Shown here: one piece after another, positions 1-6,464 of the stretch
Layout: the number at the start of each line of letters is the position of its first letter
How positions within the stretch are numbered: the stretch's first letter is position 1
From: an uncultured Alphaproteobacteria bacterium
GTDB taxonomy: Bacteria; Pseudomonadota; Alphaproteobacteria; Reyranellales; Reyranellaceae
NCBI GenBank assembly: GCA_903929895.1
Contig: CAIYWM010000085.1
Span: 1 to 6,464 of the forward strand
DNA: 6,464 nucleotides
Direction of reading: 5' to 3'
The notes under the pieces: generated by a model
The model's database searches: none
Seen by the model: the letters and a program-made list of their open reading frames with translations, nothing else
Told to the model about the DNA's origin: nothing
Made by a program: the position numbers and the translations under genes

Positions 1-1217
1 CCGGTTGGCCAAGCGACGGCCGCATGCGCTCCGACGCGCGCCCGGGCCGGGTCGAGCAGGTGAAGTACTTCTCGATCTTCCGCGGCGCGGCGGAGCGGGA
101 AGGGTTCGACTACAACGTCATCGAGGCCTTCGACCAGTACTGGAAGGCGCGCCAGGAAGGGACCGTGGGCGCCGAGTGGGGCCTGCTGGACGCGCAGCGC
201 CACGACAAGTTCGAACTGGGCAAGCCGGTGTGGGCGGAGCCCCACTGGCAGATCCTGTTCACCATTTCGACGATCGCCGGCGCGTTGCTGCTGCTGGCCT
301 ATGCGTCCCAGCGCAAGGCGGGTCACTGGAAGGGCCTCTTCATCTTCGCGCTGTTCGCCCAGATCGTGGCGACCTGCTACGTTCAGGCGACCTGGGTTGA
401 CCTGACCCGCAATTTCTACTTCGAGAAAACACTCGGCATCGCCTTCTGGGGCATCCTGCTGGCCGCGTTCAGCTACGCGCTGCTGCGCGGTATTTCCGAC
501 AGCCTGACCGGCCAGATGGCCGACCCGTCGCTCTACAGCGCGCGGGTTCGTGACTCCTGGCGGGCCTGGCGTGAGCTTCCGCGCTACCGCATCCTGCGGC
601 GCGTCGACCTGCTGGCGCAGCTGCTCTACCTCGTGCTGACGGTGCTCTGCATCTTCTACCTGATCGTGATCAGCATCGACTGGTATGACGGGGTGATCCG
701 GATCGGCGACTGGTTCCGGCAGATCGCCATCGACGGCCGCTACCGCGATTTCCCGATCTGGAGCTTCGTGATCCCGAGCCTCGTGCTGATGCTGTGGAAG
801 ACCATCACCATCCTGCGCACCGAGCCGGTGGTGCGCGACCATCGCTTCGCCCGGGCGCTCTCGTTCGGCCGCCTGCTGGGCTACGACGGCAGCCGCGGCT
901 TCGTGCGCATGGACCGCCGCCTGAGCCGCGTCGGACCTGTCCTGCCGGAGATCGTGCTGGTCTCGATGCTGGTCTTCTGGGCGATCGTGCTGGTCGTCAC
1001 CGAAGGAGCCATCAAGTTGCACGATGGCGGTGCCGGCGGATTCGTCTCGGCCGATGGCGGCCGCTGGGTCATCCGGACCCTGTTCTGGAACACCCAGGCC
1101 AACTGGTTCGCGTTCCTGGCGTTGCTGATGGCGGTTCCCTATGCCGCCACCATCTACCTGTCGGTACGCGAGCCACTGGCAGAACTGCCGCCGGACTCCT
1201 ATACGAACAAGTGGTAG
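1..1217 (+). CDS. GH17 family beta-glucan synthase-like membrane protein, C-terminal part (5' partial)
   Basis: The frame stays open through the left edge. Codons from position 3 read GWPSDGRMR, so the ATG at 24 is internal. In GH17 proteins this is the ETGWPS motif, whose Glu is the catalytic nucleophile, lying just outside the window. Visible residues (404, counted from position 3): the end of the GH17 barrel with YNVIEAFDQYWK (37-48) and EGTVGAEWGL (52-61). A hydrophobic domain with about seven membrane segments follows, near 83-102, 110-128, 144-161, 203-224, 251-270, 313-334 and 366-387. RYRDFP (246-251) matches my memory of the C-terminal domain of rhizobial NdvC-like beta-(1,6)-glucan synthases. 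The likely role is transfer or synthesis of cell-envelope or periplasmic beta-glucan at the inner membrane. The end is intact (TAG). coxG follows after 22 nt on the same strand, so the two may share a transcript. Exact linkage specificity cannot be read from this half. Confidence 0.78.
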   Translation, partial: GWPSDGRMRSDARPGRVEQVKYFSIFRGAAEREGFDYNVIEAFDQYWKARQEGTVGAEWGLLDAQRHDKFELGKPVWAEPHWQILFTISTIAGALLLLAYASQRKAGHWKGLFIFALFAQIVATCYVQATWVDLTRNFYFEKTLGIAFWGILLAAFSYALLRGISDSLTGQMADPSLYSARVRDSWRAWRELPRYRILRRVDLLAQLLYLVLTVLCIFYLIVISIDWYDGVIRIGDWFRQIAIDGRYRDFPIWSFVIPSLVLMLWKTITILRTEPVVRDHRFARALSFGRLLGYDGSRGFVRMDRRLSRVGPVLPEIVLVSMLVFWAIVLVVTEGAIKLHDGGAGGFVSADGGRWVIRTLFWNTQANWFAFLALLMAVPYAATIYLSVREPLAELPPDSYTNKW

Positions 1218-1239
1218 GCGCTGAGCCGGGAGTTACGAC

Positions 1240-1704
1240 ATGGAAATCAAGGGCGAATACAGGATTGCGGCGTCGCGGGAGAAGGTCTTCGCGGCACTGA
1301 ACGACCAGGCCATTCTGCAGGCCTGCATTCCGGGTTGCGAGTCGCTGGAGATGCTTTCTCCCACCGAGATGACGGCCAAGGTGCGCCTGCGCATCGGCCC
1401 GGTGAGCGCGGCTTTCTCGGGCAAGGTCACGCTTTCCGATATCGATCCGCCGAACGGCTACCGGATCTCCGGCGAGGGGCAGGGCGGCGTCGCGGGCTTC
1501 GCCAAGGGCGGCGCCGTCGTGGCCCTCACCGAGGATGGCGGCGACACGATCCTGAAATACGAGGTCGATGCACAGGTCGGCGGCAAGATCGCCCAGGTCG
1601 GCGCTCGCCTGATCACCGGCACGGCGAAGAAGCTGGCCGATCAGTTCTTCGGCAAGTTCGCCCAGAGCGTCGGCGCGCCGCCGCCCGTCGCAGCCGCTTC
1701 GTGA
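1240..1704 (+). CDS. coxG: CoxG-like SRPBCC (START-fold) protein, carbon-monoxide-dehydrogenase subunit G family
   Basis: A 154-residue protein starting MEIKGEYRI, with the CoxG signature ACIPGCESLE (28-37), the YRISGEGQGG strand (74-83) and a long C-terminal helix GKIAQVGARLITGTAKKLADQFFGKF split here as GKIAQVGARLI (115-125) and TGTAKKLADQFFGKF (126-140). It ends in a Pro/Ala linker, APPPVAAAS. The ATG at 1240 has GGGAG 7 nt upstream. The family adopts a helix-grip fold with a hydrophobic cavity. CoxG is associated with cox-type Mo hydroxylases and has been proposed to bind and ferry quinone between the enzyme and the membrane. Many CoxG homologues are about 200 residues long and end in a Pro-rich linker and one membrane helix. 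This one stops at the linker, and the helix is encoded by the next short frame. It lies upstream of coxS, separated by a 125-nt gap and the microprotein gene, whereas coxG is often placed after the structural genes. Confidence 0.88.
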   Translation: MEIKGEYRIAASREKVFAALNDQAILQACIPGCESLEMLSPTEMTAKVRLRIGPVSAAFSGKVTLSDIDPPNGYRISGEGQGGVAGFAKGGAVVALTEDGGDTILKYEVDAQVGGKIAQVGARLITGTAKKLADQFFGKFAQSVGAPPPVAAAS

Positions 1705-1706
1705 CG

Positions 1707-1841
1707 ATGGCTTCGCTGGATCCGGCGGGAAATCCGCCACCACCCGTGCCGTCTGCTGCAGCGCAGCGCGGCTATCGTCACTGGACCGTCATCGGCGTCG
1801 GCGCAGCGGTCCTGATTCTTGTCTTTCTTGCGAGTCGTTAG
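1707..1841 (+). CDS. Single-TM microprotein after coxG, possible detached CoxG membrane anchor
   Basis: A 44-codon frame beginning MASLDPAGNPPPPVPSAAAQ. It has a Pro/Ala-rich stretch (8-20), a basic patch (R21, R24, H25) and one hydrophobic segment of about 17 residues (26-42), ending in LASR and TAG. The basic side before the helix predicts N-terminus in the cytoplasm. The TGA of coxG (1702-1704) overlaps a GTG (1701-1703, also in this frame) and sits 2 nt before the ATG at 1707. There is no clear Shine-Dalgarno sequence, so reinitiation after coxG translation is the likely way it is made. Linker plus terminal helix is the architecture of the C-terminal tail of longer CoxG proteins. The frame differs from coxG, so this is either a truly split two-chain CoxG, a product of programmed frameshifting, or a recent frameshift or sequencing error. 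I recognise no named family for it. Confidence 0.55.
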   Translation: MASLDPAGNPPPPVPSAAAQRGYRHWTVIGVGAAVLILVFLASR

Positions 1842-1843
1842 CA

Positions 1844-1862
1844 GCTGGCGGTCGTCGCCAGC
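1844..1862. terminator. Perfect hairpin after the coxG/microprotein genes
   Basis: GCTGGCG (1844-1850) and CGCCAGC (1856-1862) are exact inverted repeats around a 5-nt loop GTCGT, starting 3 nt after the stop codon at 1841. The bases after it (AATTCCCTT) are not a proper T-run. It may be a weak terminator or an mRNA-stabilising 3' hairpin separating the upstream genes from coxSLM. Confidence 0.45.
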
Positions 1863-1913
1863 AATTCCCTTGACCGCAAGGAGGAGGGCTTGTCAGAGTC
1901 CCGACAACACTCA

Positions 1914-1937
1914 GCGACCGTGTCTGATAGCGGTCGT
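1914..1937. promoter_or_regulatory. Inverted repeat upstream of coxS, possible operator
   Basis: CGACCG (1915-1920) and CGGTCG (1931-1936) form a dyad with a 10-nt centre, extended by a possible G-T pair at 1914/1937. The half-site GCGGTCGT at 1930-1937 recurs exactly at 1848-1855. It lies 30-50 nt before the coxS start, where a regulator could bind. No convincing -35/-10 pair was found: TTGACC at 1870-1875 is a fair -35 but has no matching -10 at 16-18 nt. Functional assignment is speculative. Confidence 0.25.
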
Positions 1938-1951
1938 GCAAACCAATACGT

Positions 1952-1960
1952 GAGGGGAGA
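1952..1960 (+). promoter_or_regulatory. Ribosome binding site that fixes the coxS start
   Basis: GAGGGGAGA lies 6 nt before the ATG at 1967. It fits that ATG and not the in-frame TTG at 1961, which touches the site. This sets the coxS start at 1967 and removes two residues from the longest open frame. Confidence 0.7.
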
Positions 1961-1966
1961 TTGAGT

Positions 1967-2452
<486 letters not shown>

Positions 2453-2456
2453 CCCC

Positions 2457-4841
2457 ATGACCTCCGCCACCGGAATCGGCGCCCGCGTTCTGCGTACGGA
2501 AGACAAGCGCTTCCTGACCGGAACCGGTCGCTATGTCGACGATCTGCCCCTCGCCCGGGCGACCTACGCGTATTTCCTGCGTTCGCCGCATGCCCATGCG
2601 AAGATCAAGAGCATCGACATTTCGGCAGCGGAGAAGAGTCCTGGCGTCGTCAACATCTTCACCGGCAAGGATCTTGTCGACGCCAAGGTGGGTGGCCTGA
2701 TCTGCGGCTGGGTGGTGAAGGACAAGCACGGCGAGCCTCACAAGGCGCCGCCGCACCCTGTGATGGCGGTCGATACCGTGCGCTACGTCGGCGACACCGT
2801 GGCCATGATCGTGGCCAACAGCCACGACGAGGCGAGGGACGCGGCCGAAGCGATCAAGGTCGACTATGAGGTGCTGCCGGCCAACATCGATCTGGCCAAG
2901 GCGTTCGATAAGGGCGCGCCCCAGGTCCACCCGGAAGCGCCGGGCAACCTGATCTACGACTGGGAAATCGGCGTGAAGGCCGATGTCGAGGCGGCGTTCG
3001 CCAAGGCGGCGCACGTCACCAAAATGGACATCGTCAACAACCGCCTGATCCCCAATGCCATGGAGCCGCGCGCGGCGGCGGCGGAATACGACAAGGGCAC
3101 CGGCAACTATACGCTCTGGTCGACCTCGCAGAACCCGCATGTGCTGCGGCTGATCCTGTCGGCCTTCGTGCTGGGCATCCCCGAGCACAAGCTGCGGGTC
3201 ATCGCGCCCGACGTCGGCGGCGGCTTCGGCAGCAAGATCTTCTGCTACGCCGATGAGACCATGGTGTGCTGGGCGGCCTCGCGGGTCGGACGGCCGATCA
3301 AGTGGACGGCCGAGCGCAGCGAGTCCTTCCAGACCGACTGCCATGGTCGCGATCACGTCACCCATGCCGAACTTGCTCTCGACAAGGAAGGCAAGTTCCT
3401 GGCCCTCAAGGTCGAGACGATCGCCAACATGGGCGCCTACCTGTCGACCTTCTCGACGGCGGTCCCGACCTATCTCTATGCGACCCTGCTGGCCGGCCAG
3501 TACACGACACCGCTCATCTACGCCAACGTGAAGGCGGCGGTGACCAACACGGCACCGGTCGACGCCTATCGCGGCGCGGGCCGCCCCGAGGCCACGTTCG
3601 TCGTCGAGACGATCGTCAGCAAGGCAGCGGCCGAGCTGAAGATGGATCCGGCCGAGCTGCGCCGGAAGAACTTCATCCCGTCGACGGCCTTCCCGTACCA
3701 GACGCCGGTGGCGCTGCAGTACGATTCGGGCAACTACCCGCCGATCATCGACGAGGCGATGAAGATCGCCGACTATCCGGGCTTCGAGGCCCGCCGGGCC
3801 GAGGCCAAGGCGCGCGGCAAGCTGCGCGGCATCGGCTTCTCGTCGTACATCGAGGCGTGCGGCCTGGCGCCGTCGCAGGTGATCGGCCAGCTGGGCGGCG
3901 GCGTCGGCCAGTGGGAGTCGGCGCAGATCAAGTTCAACCCGACGGGCAACGTGCAGGTCATCACCGGCTCGCACAGCCACGGGCAGGGGCATGAAACCAC
4001 CTTCGCGCAGCTCGTTCACGACCGGCTGGGCGTGCCGATGGACCAGATCGAGGTGGTCCATGGCGATACCTCGACGACCACCTTCGGCATGGGCACCTAC
4101 GGCAGCCGTTCGCTGGCCGTCGGCGGCTCGGCTATCATGAAGGCGACCGACAAGATCATCGCCAAGGGCAAGAAGATCGCGGCCCATCTGATGGAAGCCG
4201 ACGTGGCCGACGTCGTGTTCGAGGACGGCACCTTCAAGGTGGCGGGCACGGACAAGGCCGTGCCGCTGGCCCAGGCGGTGTTCGCCGCCTACGTGCCGCA
4301 CAACTATCCGCTGGCCGAGATCGAGCCGGGCATGGACGAGAACGCCTTCTACGATCCGGCGAACTTCGTCTATCCCTCGGGCACGCAGATCTGCGAGGTC
4401 GAGATCGATCCGGAGACCGGCATCGTCGAGGTCATCGCCCATACCGCGGTCGACGATTTCGGCAACATCATCAATCCGATGATCGTCGAGGGCCAGGTCC
4501 ATGGCGGCATCGTCCAGGGTGTCGGCCAGGCGCTGTTCGAGGGCGCGGTCTACGACAAGGAGACGGGCCAGCTGCTGAGCGGTTCGTTCATGGACTACAC
4601 CATGCCGCGCGCCGACAACTTCCCGTCGTTCAAGCTCGGCTACAAGGTCACCCCGTGCCCGCACAATCCGCTGGGCGTGAAGGGCTGCGGCGAGGCGGGG
4701 GCCATCGCGGCGCCCGCGGCCGTGATGAATGCGGTTCACAACGCGCTGGCGCCGATCGGCGTCAAGCATGTCGAAATGCCGGCCACCCCGCTCAACGTGT
4801 GGCAGTCGATCCAGGGCGCCCAGCACGCGGCGGCCGAGTAA
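2457..4841 (+). CDS. coxL: Molybdenum hydroxylase large subunit, form II CoxL (Mo-pterin cytosine dinucleotide-binding)
   Basis: A 794-residue protein, full length for the family. It has the N-terminal aldehyde oxidase/xanthine dehydrogenase a/b-hammerhead domain (about 15-140; [17 protein letters not shown] near 13-29), then the Mo-binding domains. Visible motifs: TSQNPH (223-228), whose Gln matches the residue near the Mo oxo group in xanthine dehydrogenase; GGGFGSK (254-260), which contacts the cofactor; AYRGAGR (370-376); and GVKGCGEAG (740-748), whose E746 is the catalytic glutamate at molybdenum. AYRGAGR identifies form II. Form I Mo-Cu CO dehydrogenases have AYxCSFR, in which Cys binds copper; here that position is Gly373. 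The protein hydroxylates an unknown substrate. CO oxidation, an aldehyde or an N-heterocycle are all possible, and form II CO activity is disputed. GGAG at 2444-2447, inside the end of coxS, serves as its RBS. Confidence 0.92.
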   Translation: MTSATGIGARVLRTEDKRFLTGTGRYVDDLPLARATYAYFLRSPHAHAKIKSIDISAAEKSPGVVNIFTGKDLVDAKVGGLICGWVVKDKHGEPHKAPPHPVMAVDTVRYVGDTVAMIVANSHDEARDAAEAIKVDYEVLPANIDLAKAFDKGAPQVHPEAPGNLIYDWEIGVKADVEAAFAKAAHVTKMDIVNNRLIPNAMEPRAAAAEYDKGTGNYTLWSTSQNPHVLRLILSAFVLGIPEHKLRVIAPDVGGGFGSKIFCYADETMVCWAASRVGRPIKWTAERSESFQTDCHGRDHVTHAELALDKEGKFLALKVETIANMGAYLSTFSTAVPTYLYATLLAGQYTTPLIYANVKAAVTNTAPVDAYRGAGRPEATFVVETIVSKAAAELKMDPAELRRKNFIPSTAFPYQTPVALQYDSGNYPPIIDEAMKIADYPGFEARRAEAKARGKLRGIGFSSYIEACGLAPSQVIGQLGGGVGQWESAQIKFNPTGNVQVITGSHSHGQGHETTFAQLVHDRLGVPMDQIEVVHGDTSTTTFGMGTYGSRSLAVGGSAIMKATDKIIAKGKKIAAHLMEADVADVVFEDGTFKVAGTDKAVPLAQAVFAAYVPHNYPLAEIEPGMDENAFYDPANFVYPSGTQICEVEIDPETGIVEVIAHTAVDDFGNIINPMIVEGQVHGGIVQGVGQALFEGAVYDKETGQLLSGSFMDYTMPRADNFPSFKLGYKVTPCPHNPLGVKGCGEAGAIAAPAAVMNAVHNALAPIGVKHVEMPATPLNVWQSIQGAQHAAAE

Positions 4842-4856
4842 ACGGAGGAAATCCAG

Positions 4857-5654
4857 ATGTACGATTTTGCCTATCATCGTCCGAAGTCGGTTGCCGACGC
4901 GATCGCCCTGCTCAAGGGCAATGAAGAAGCCCGTCCGATGTCGGGCGGCATGACGCTGATTCCGACGCTGAAGCAGCGCCTGGCGCGGCCGAGCGACGTC
5001 GTCGATCTCGGCGGCCTGAAGGAACTGGCCGGCATCAAGGTCGAGGGCGACGCCCTCGTGATCGGCGGCATGACCAAGCATGGCGACGTCGCGACCTCGG
5101 CCGACGTGAAGAAGGTCATTCCGGCGCTGGCCGACCTGGCCGGCCATATCGGCGATCCGCAGGTCCGCAATCGGGGCACGATGGGCGGCTCGGTCGCCAA
5201 CAACGATCCGGCGGCCGACTATCCGGCGGCCGTCGTGGCGCTGAACGCCACGGTGATCACCAACACCGGCAAGCATGCGGCCGACGCCTTCTTCAAGGGC
5301 CTGTTCGAGACGGCGCTGGCCGAGGGCGAGATCATCACCGCGATCAGCTTCCCGAAGGCCGACAAGGCCGCCTACATGAAGTTCCCGAACCCGGCCTCGC
5401 GCTACGCGATGGTCGGCGTGTTCGTCGCCAAGACGGCCGCGGGCGTGCGGGTCGCGGTGACCGGCGCTGGCCCCAGCGTCTTCCGGGTGAAGGCGATGGA
5501 AGAGGCGCTGTCCAAGAACTTCTCGTCGGACGCCATCAAGGACATCAAGGTTCCGGCCGACGGCCTGAACAGCGACATCCACGGCAGCGCCGAGTATCGC
5601 GCCCACCTGGTCGGCGTCATGGCCCGCCGCGCGGTCGACAAGGCCAACAAGTAG
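4857..5654 (+). CDS. coxM: Molybdenum hydroxylase medium subunit, FAD-binding (CoxM-like)
   Basis: A 265-residue protein of the CoxM/xanthine dehydrogenase FAD-binding family. The start has AGGAGG-like ACGGAGGAA 6 nt before the ATG. FAD motifs are SGGMTLIPTLKQRL (29-42), equivalent to AGGHS/AGGQS in characterised CoxM, and TMGGSVANNDPAADYPA (108-124), equivalent to the TIGG pyrophosphate-binding turn. The CO-dehydrogenase flavoprotein C-terminal domain follows from about residue 165, ending in IHGSAEYRAHLVGVMARRAV (241-260). It takes electrons from the S-subunit clusters and hands them to the final acceptor, possibly quinone delivered by CoxG. It is the last gene of the S-L-M set, 15 nt after coxL, and is followed by an intrinsic terminator. 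S-L-M order is the usual form II order; form I is M-S-L. The chain is slightly shorter than form I CoxM (about 280-290 residues), with no motif missing. Confidence 0.92.
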   Translation: MYDFAYHRPKSVADAIALLKGNEEARPMSGGMTLIPTLKQRLARPSDVVDLGGLKELAGIKVEGDALVIGGMTKHGDVATSADVKKVIPALADLAGHIGDPQVRNRGTMGGSVANNDPAADYPAAVVALNATVITNTGKHAADAFFKGLFETALAEGEIITAISFPKADKAAYMKFPNPASRYAMVGVFVAKTAAGVRVAVTGAGPSVFRVKAMEEALSKNFSSDAIKDIKVPADGLNSDIHGSAEYRAHLVGVMARRAVDKANK

Positions 5655-5682
5655 CCGTCCCCGCTTTCAGGGACTAACGTCG

Positions 5683-5712
5683 GGGCGCCCCTTACCGGGC
5701 GCCCTTTCGTTT
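5683..5712 (+). terminator. Rho-independent terminator after coxM
   Basis: GGGCGCCC at 5683-5690 and again at 5697-5704 (the sequence is its own reverse complement) form an 8-bp all-GC stem with loop CTTACC, followed by TTTCGTTT. G5682/T5705 may add a wobble pair. A smaller stem, GTCCC (5657-5661) with GGGAC (5670-5674), precedes it. It closes the coxSLM transcript. Confidence 0.85.
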
Positions 5713-5726
5713 GAGGTGAGTACAGA

Positions 5727-6368
5727 ATGAAAGCTCTGGTCACGGGCTTCGACCCGTTCGGCGGCGACGCGGTCAATCCGTCGTCGCTCGCAGTGAGCCG
5801 GCTGAAGAAGAAGATCGGGAAGGTGACCGTGGTGACCGCGGTGCTTCCGACGTCCTATGCGAAGTCCGCGACTGTGCTCCGCGAGGCGATCGACAAGGCG
5901 AAGCCCGACATCGTGCTGTGCGTCGGCCAGGCCGGCGGCCGCACCGAACTCTGCCTCGAGCGGATCGGCATCAACGTCCAGGACGCGCGCATTCCGGATA
6001 ACGACCGAAATCAGCCGATCGACGTGCCCGTGCTGGCTGAGGGCCCCGCGGCCTATTTCGCGACCCTGCCGATCAAGGCCTGCGTCGCGGAGATGCGGAA
6101 GGCGGGCCTGCCGGCCGCCGTGTCGAACACCGCCGGCACCTTCGTCTGCAACCACATCCTCTATTCGCTGATGGACATCATCGTGAGTCATCCGGTGAGG
6201 ATGCGCGGCGGCTTCCTGCACATTCCCTACGTGCCCGAGCAGGCCGCGCGGCTGGGCGGCGCGCCGTCGATGGCCGTCGACGACATCGTGCGCGGTATCG
6301 AGATCATCGTCGCGACCAGCGCGGCGCGGACGACCGACATCCACACGGCCGAGGGCCGGATTTCTTAA
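5727..6368 (+). CDS. pcp: Pyrrolidone-carboxylate peptidase (pyroglutamyl peptidase I, MEROPS C15)
   Basis: A 213-residue cytoplasmic cysteine peptidase that removes N-terminal pyroglutamate from peptides, of normal length for the family. The N-terminus KALVTGFDPFGGDAVNPS (2-19) is the family hallmark. GQAGGRTELCLERIGINV (67-84) holds the expected catalytic Glu (E78). SNTAGTFVCNHILY (133-146) holds the nucleophile C141. GGFLHIPYVPEQ (161-172) holds H165. The whole C15 triad is thus present. RIPDNDRNQPID (88-99) is also conserved. GAGGTGAG lies 6 nt before the ATG. It is separated from coxM by a strong terminator and has no functional link with the Mo enzyme that I can see. It probably serves peptide or pyroglutamate salvage. 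Confidence 0.93.
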   Translation: MKALVTGFDPFGGDAVNPSSLAVSRLKKKIGKVTVVTAVLPTSYAKSATVLREAIDKAKPDIVLCVGQAGGRTELCLERIGINVQDARIPDNDRNQPIDVPVLAEGPAAYFATLPIKACVAEMRKAGLPAAVSNTAGTFVCNHILYSLMDIIVSHPVRMRGGFLHIPYVPEQAARLGGAPSMAVDDIVRGIEIIVATSAARTTDIHTAEGRIS

Positions 6369-6404
6369 CGGAGCGGGCCACGGGAGTGGCGCGCTCCGTT
6401 GGTT
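6367..6404 (+). terminator. Hairpin overlapping the pcp stop codon, probable terminator
   Basis: AACGGAGCG (6367-6375) pairs exactly with CGCTCCGTT (6392-6400). After one G/G mismatch, GCCAC (6377-6381) pairs with GTGGC (6386-6390) around a GGGA tetraloop. The stem begins inside the TAA stop. Only a short GGTTT follows, so termination may be imperfect. Confidence 0.6.
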
Positions 6405-6414
6405 TCAGTCTTCG

Positions 6415-6464
6415 CTACTCCGCCGCGATCGCGAGCGGGGGCGGAGTGTGGTGGGACGGCGCCA
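6415..6464 (-). CDS. Possible 3' end of a convergent gene (partial, 15 codons visible)
   Basis: On the minus strand, one frame from the right edge reads APSHHTPPPLAIAAE and then a TAG stop at 6417-6415. The composition and the ending AIAAE are plausible for an alphaproteobacterial protein C-terminus, and the gap to the pcp stop (46 nt) with a hairpin between fits two converging genes. Fifteen codons are too few to identify a family, and in GC-rich DNA an open stretch this short can occur by chance. Confidence 0.3.
   Translation of the reverse strand, partial: APSHHTPPPLAIAAE

Noticed and set aside
1069..1743. A 224-codon minus-strand frame opposite coxG and the end of the GH17 gene
   Set aside because: It overlaps two recognised genes and the gap between them, has no recognisable motif and fits a codon-bias shadow.
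1870..1898. TTGACC as the -35 box of a sigma-70 promoter for coxS
   Set aside because: No acceptable -10 hexamer occurs 16-18 nt downstream (the region reads about TCAGAG), so I did not call a promoter.
1961..1966. TTG at 1961 as the coxS start
   Set aside because: It abuts the purine-rich ribosome binding site, leaving no spacing. The ATG at 1967 has proper spacing and gives the usual coxS N-terminus.
2457..4841. Calling the large subunit a true Mo-Cu carbon monoxide dehydrogenase
   Set aside because: The copper-binding Cys of the form I AYxCSFR loop is absent; the loop is AYRGAGR.
5667..6344. A 225-codon minus-strand frame opposite pcp
   Set aside because: pcp has a full C15 motif set and a good RBS. 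The opposite frame runs through the terminator of coxM, is Arg/His/Asp-rich and looks like a shadow.

Overview
The window is a high-GC, densely coded piece of a chromosome. All confidently called genes are on the + strand. Codon use is strongly G/C at third positions throughout, and no mobile element, tRNA, rRNA or CRISPR is visible. The gene types suggest an alphaproteobacterium of the Bradyrhizobium/Reyranella/Rhodospirillales kind: a rhizobial-type GH17 glucan synthase, a form II cox-type molybdenum hydroxylase with CoxG, and a pyrrolidone-carboxylate peptidase. The taxon is an inference from gene families and composition, not a proven placement.

Layout. Positions 1-1217 hold the C-terminal membrane half of a family-17 glycoside hydrolase / beta-glucan synthase-like protein, cut by the left edge just after its catalytic glutamate. 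A CoxG-like SRPBCC protein follows after 22 nt (1240-1704). It is followed, with a stop/start arrangement typical of translational coupling, by a 44-codon single-TM microprotein (1707-1841) that resembles the membrane tail many CoxG proteins carry as part of one chain. A 125-nt gap (1842-1966) contains a perfect hairpin and a second inverted repeat. The three-subunit molybdenum hydroxylase operon comes next in the order S-L-M: the [2Fe-2S] subunit (1967-2452), the Mo-pterin subunit (2457-4841) and the FAD subunit (4857-5654). It ends in a strong intrinsic terminator (5683-5712). A pcp gene (5727-6368) follows, with a hairpin overlapping its stop codon, and the right edge may hold the last codons of a convergent gene.

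How the genes work together. The S, L and M subunits would form an (LMS)2 xanthine-oxidase-family enzyme. Electrons would pass from a molybdopterin site in L through two [2Fe-2S] clusters in S to FAD in M. The L subunit has AYRGAGR where true Mo-Cu CO dehydrogenases have AYxCSFR, so it is a form II CoxL and CO should not be assumed to be the substrate. CoxG proteins are thought to link such enzymes to the membrane quinone pool, and the small TM protein beside coxG could provide the membrane anchor. The most unusual point in the window is this apparently split CoxG plus anchor, placed upstream of the structural genes and directly behind a cell-envelope glucan synthase gene. Otherwise the region is of known type.
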